DNA of 6,539 nucleotides from Spirochaetaceae bacterium (GTDB lineage: Bacteria > Spirochaetota > Spirochaetia > DSM-27196 > PXBQ01), in NCBI GenBank assembly GCA_003566875.1, contig PXBQ01000110.1:1-6539 (forward strand), given 5' to 3'. Numbering within the stretch: the first letter of the stretch is position 1; each line of letters starts with the position of its first letter. Of this stretch, positions 5,304 through 6,539 are shown in pieces. The position numbers and the translations under genes were made by a program. The notes below the pieces were generated by a model. It saw only the letters and a program-made list of their open reading frames with translations. It did not search any database and was not told the origin of the DNA.

Positions 5304-6539
5304 TACACGACACAAATGGTTCTCAGCCGAAAACGACCGACAGGGAGATCAGAATATGCGGCGGAGGCGGCTGTCGTGCTTCGGGATCGGATGACATCTA
5401 CGCGGCTTTCAAGTCGTGCCTCGGAAACGGAACAAAAGTAATCCGGACCGGGTGCCTCGGGCCGTGCTCGCAGGGCCCCGTCGTGATGGTCGCACCGGAC
5501 GATGTGTTCTATGAGTCGGTGACGCCGAAAGACGCGGTCGAGATCGCGACCGAACATGTCGGAAACGGACGCATCGTAGAGCGGCTCGCGCACCGAAACG
5601 CGCGCGACGGCAAGGTCGCTCCGACCCGCGACTCGATGGACTTTTTCGCGGGCCAGACGAGACTCGTTCTCGGAAACTGCGGTACCGTTGATCCGGAATC
5701 CATCGAATCGTACCTCGCGCACGACGGATACGCCGCGCTGCGTACGGCGATCAAAAAAATGACGCCGGATGATCTCATCGAGGCGATGAAACAGTCCGGC
5801 CTGCGCGGGCGTGGCGGCGCGGGTTTTCCGACGTGGCGGAAATGGAGCGCGGCACGCGCTGCCTCGGGGGACGTCAAGTACGTCGTCTGCAACGCCGATG
5901 AGGGTGATCCCGGTGCGTTCATGGATCGCAGTCTGCTCGAAGGTGACCCACACTCGATCATCGAAGGCATGGCGCTCGCCGCGTACGCGATCGGAGCGCA
6001 CCGCGGATACGTGTACGTCCGGGCGGAGTACCCTCTCGCGGTCGAAAGACTGTCACAGGCGATAGACGATGCACGCATCGCAGGGTACATCGGAGAGGCC
6101 GCGCTCGGGCGGACGTTCAATTTTGAGCTGGAAATACGAATGGGTTCGGGCGCGTTTGTGTGCGGAGAAGAGACCGCGTTGATGGCGTCGATTCAAGGGA
6201 AACGCGGTGAGCCACGACCGCGACCGCCGTTCCCGGCCGAAAGAGGTCTCTGGGATAAACCGACGGTGCTCAACAACGTCGAAACGTACGCATCGGTACC
6301 TTTAATAATTCGCAACGGCGCCGAATGGTTCACGCAGTACGGGACCGAGCAGAGCCGCGGCACAAAAGTGTTCGCGCTCGCGGGCTCGGTGAACAACACG
6401 GGACTCGTTGAGGTCCCGATCGGAACGACGCTCGGTCACGTCGTCCACGAGATCGGCGGCGGAGTCCGTGGCGACAAGGAGTTCAAGGCAGCGCAGATCG
6501 GAGGGCCGTCGGGAGGCTGCATCCCGCGCGAGTATCTCA
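5300..6539 (+). CDS. nuoF: NuoF-like NAD(P)H/FMN subunit with N-terminal [2Fe-2S] domain (HydB/HndC type), 3'-truncated by the window
   Basis: Flavoprotein subunit that exchanges electrons between NAD(P)H and Fe-S clusters through FMN. The open frame runs 413 codons to the window edge. Domain 1 (about 17-100) is a thioredoxin-like [2Fe-2S] domain with ligands Cys20, Cys25, Cys52 and Cys56, absent from standard complex I NuoF. Domain 2 has the nucleotide/FMN loop GRGGAGFPT (170-178), NADEGDPGAFMDR (198-210) and CGEETAL (288-294), followed by GKRGEPRPRPPFPAERGLW. The SLBB-type region reads KVFALAGSVNNTGLVEVP, and GGPSGGC ends at Cys407. The C-terminal 4Fe-4S ligand region lies outside the window. 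The ATG overlaps the nuoE stop, and GGAGG (5288-5292) sits 7 nt upstream. Motif spelling resembles HydB/HndC of bifurcating or NADP-linked [FeFe]-hydrogenases; HoxF and FdsB share the architecture and cannot be excluded. Confidence 0.94.
   Translation, partial: MIHDTNGSQPKTTDREIRICGGGGCRASGSDDIYAAFKSCLGNGTKVIRTGCLGPCSQGPVVMVAPDDVFYESVTPKDAVEIATEHVGNGRIVERLAHRNARDGKVAPTRDSMDFFAGQTRLVLGNCGTVDPESIESYLAHDGYAALRTAIKKMTPDDLIEAMKQSGLRGRGGAGFPTWRKWSAARAASGDVKYVVCNADEGDPGAFMDRSLLEGDPHSIIEGMALAAYAIGAHRGYVYVRAEYPLAVERLSQAIDDARIAGYIGEAALGRTFNFELEIRMGSGAFVCGEETALMASIQGKRGEPRPRPPFPAERGLWDKPTVLNNVETYASVPLIIRNGAEWFTQYGTEQSRGTKVFALAGSVNNTGLVEVPIGTTLGHVVHEIGGGVRGDKEFKAAQIGGPSGGCIPREYL

Noticed and set aside
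1..6539. CRISPR array, insertion sequence, rRNA/tRNA genes or phage elements
   Set aside because: No regularly spaced repeats, transposase-like frames, terminal repeats or structured RNA signatures were found; the window is ordinary chromosomal gene content.

Overview
This is a GC-rich bacterial window with dense coding, ATGA stop/start overlaps inside operons, and short intergenic regions where sigma70-type promoters can be read directly. Genes for ferrous-iron uptake and for a NuoE/NuoF-type flavin/Fe-S module suggest an anaerobic or fermentative, iron-demanding organism. I cannot name the lineage from sequence alone; an anaerobe such as a high-GC spirochaete is one low-confidence guess.

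Layout, left to right. (1) The 3' part of a TrkH-type K+ channel subunit (+ strand, 5' end outside the window). (2) A convergent junction of only 32 bp, then the feoAB operon on the minus strand: feoA (82 aa) overlaps feoB (745 aa) by 4 bp. (3) A compact divergent control region (about 3801-3939). It holds a near-consensus feoA promoter (TTGACA, 17 bp, TAAAAT), a perfect 14-bp palindrome TTAGGATATCCTAA lying over the predicted transcription start, a central 6-bp-arm inverted repeat, and an opposing promoter (TTGACG, 17 bp, GATAAT) that should start transcription on the GTG of the next gene. (4) A DedA/YqaA-like VTT-domain membrane protein (+). (5) A 251-bp intergenic region with a very AT-rich block, a third promoter (TTGACT, 17 bp, TACACT) and a 12-bp palindrome in a leader of about 130 nt. 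(6) A nuoE-like gene overlapping a nuoF-like gene (+), the latter cut by the window end.

How they fit together. FeoA/FeoB import Fe2+, and the palindrome looks like a DtxR/IdeR-type iron box that would shut the operon off when iron is plentiful. The NuoE-like protein and the NuoF-like protein with its extra N-terminal [2Fe-2S] domain look like the NAD(P)H-oxidising part of a soluble complex (HydABC/Hnd [FeFe]-hydrogenase, Hox hydrogenase or Fds formate dehydrogenase) rather than of respiratory complex I. The large partner subunit should lie just past the right edge. No clearly new multi-gene system is visible. The most informative unexplained signals are in the two regulatory regions and in the altered nucleotide-recognition motifs of FeoB.
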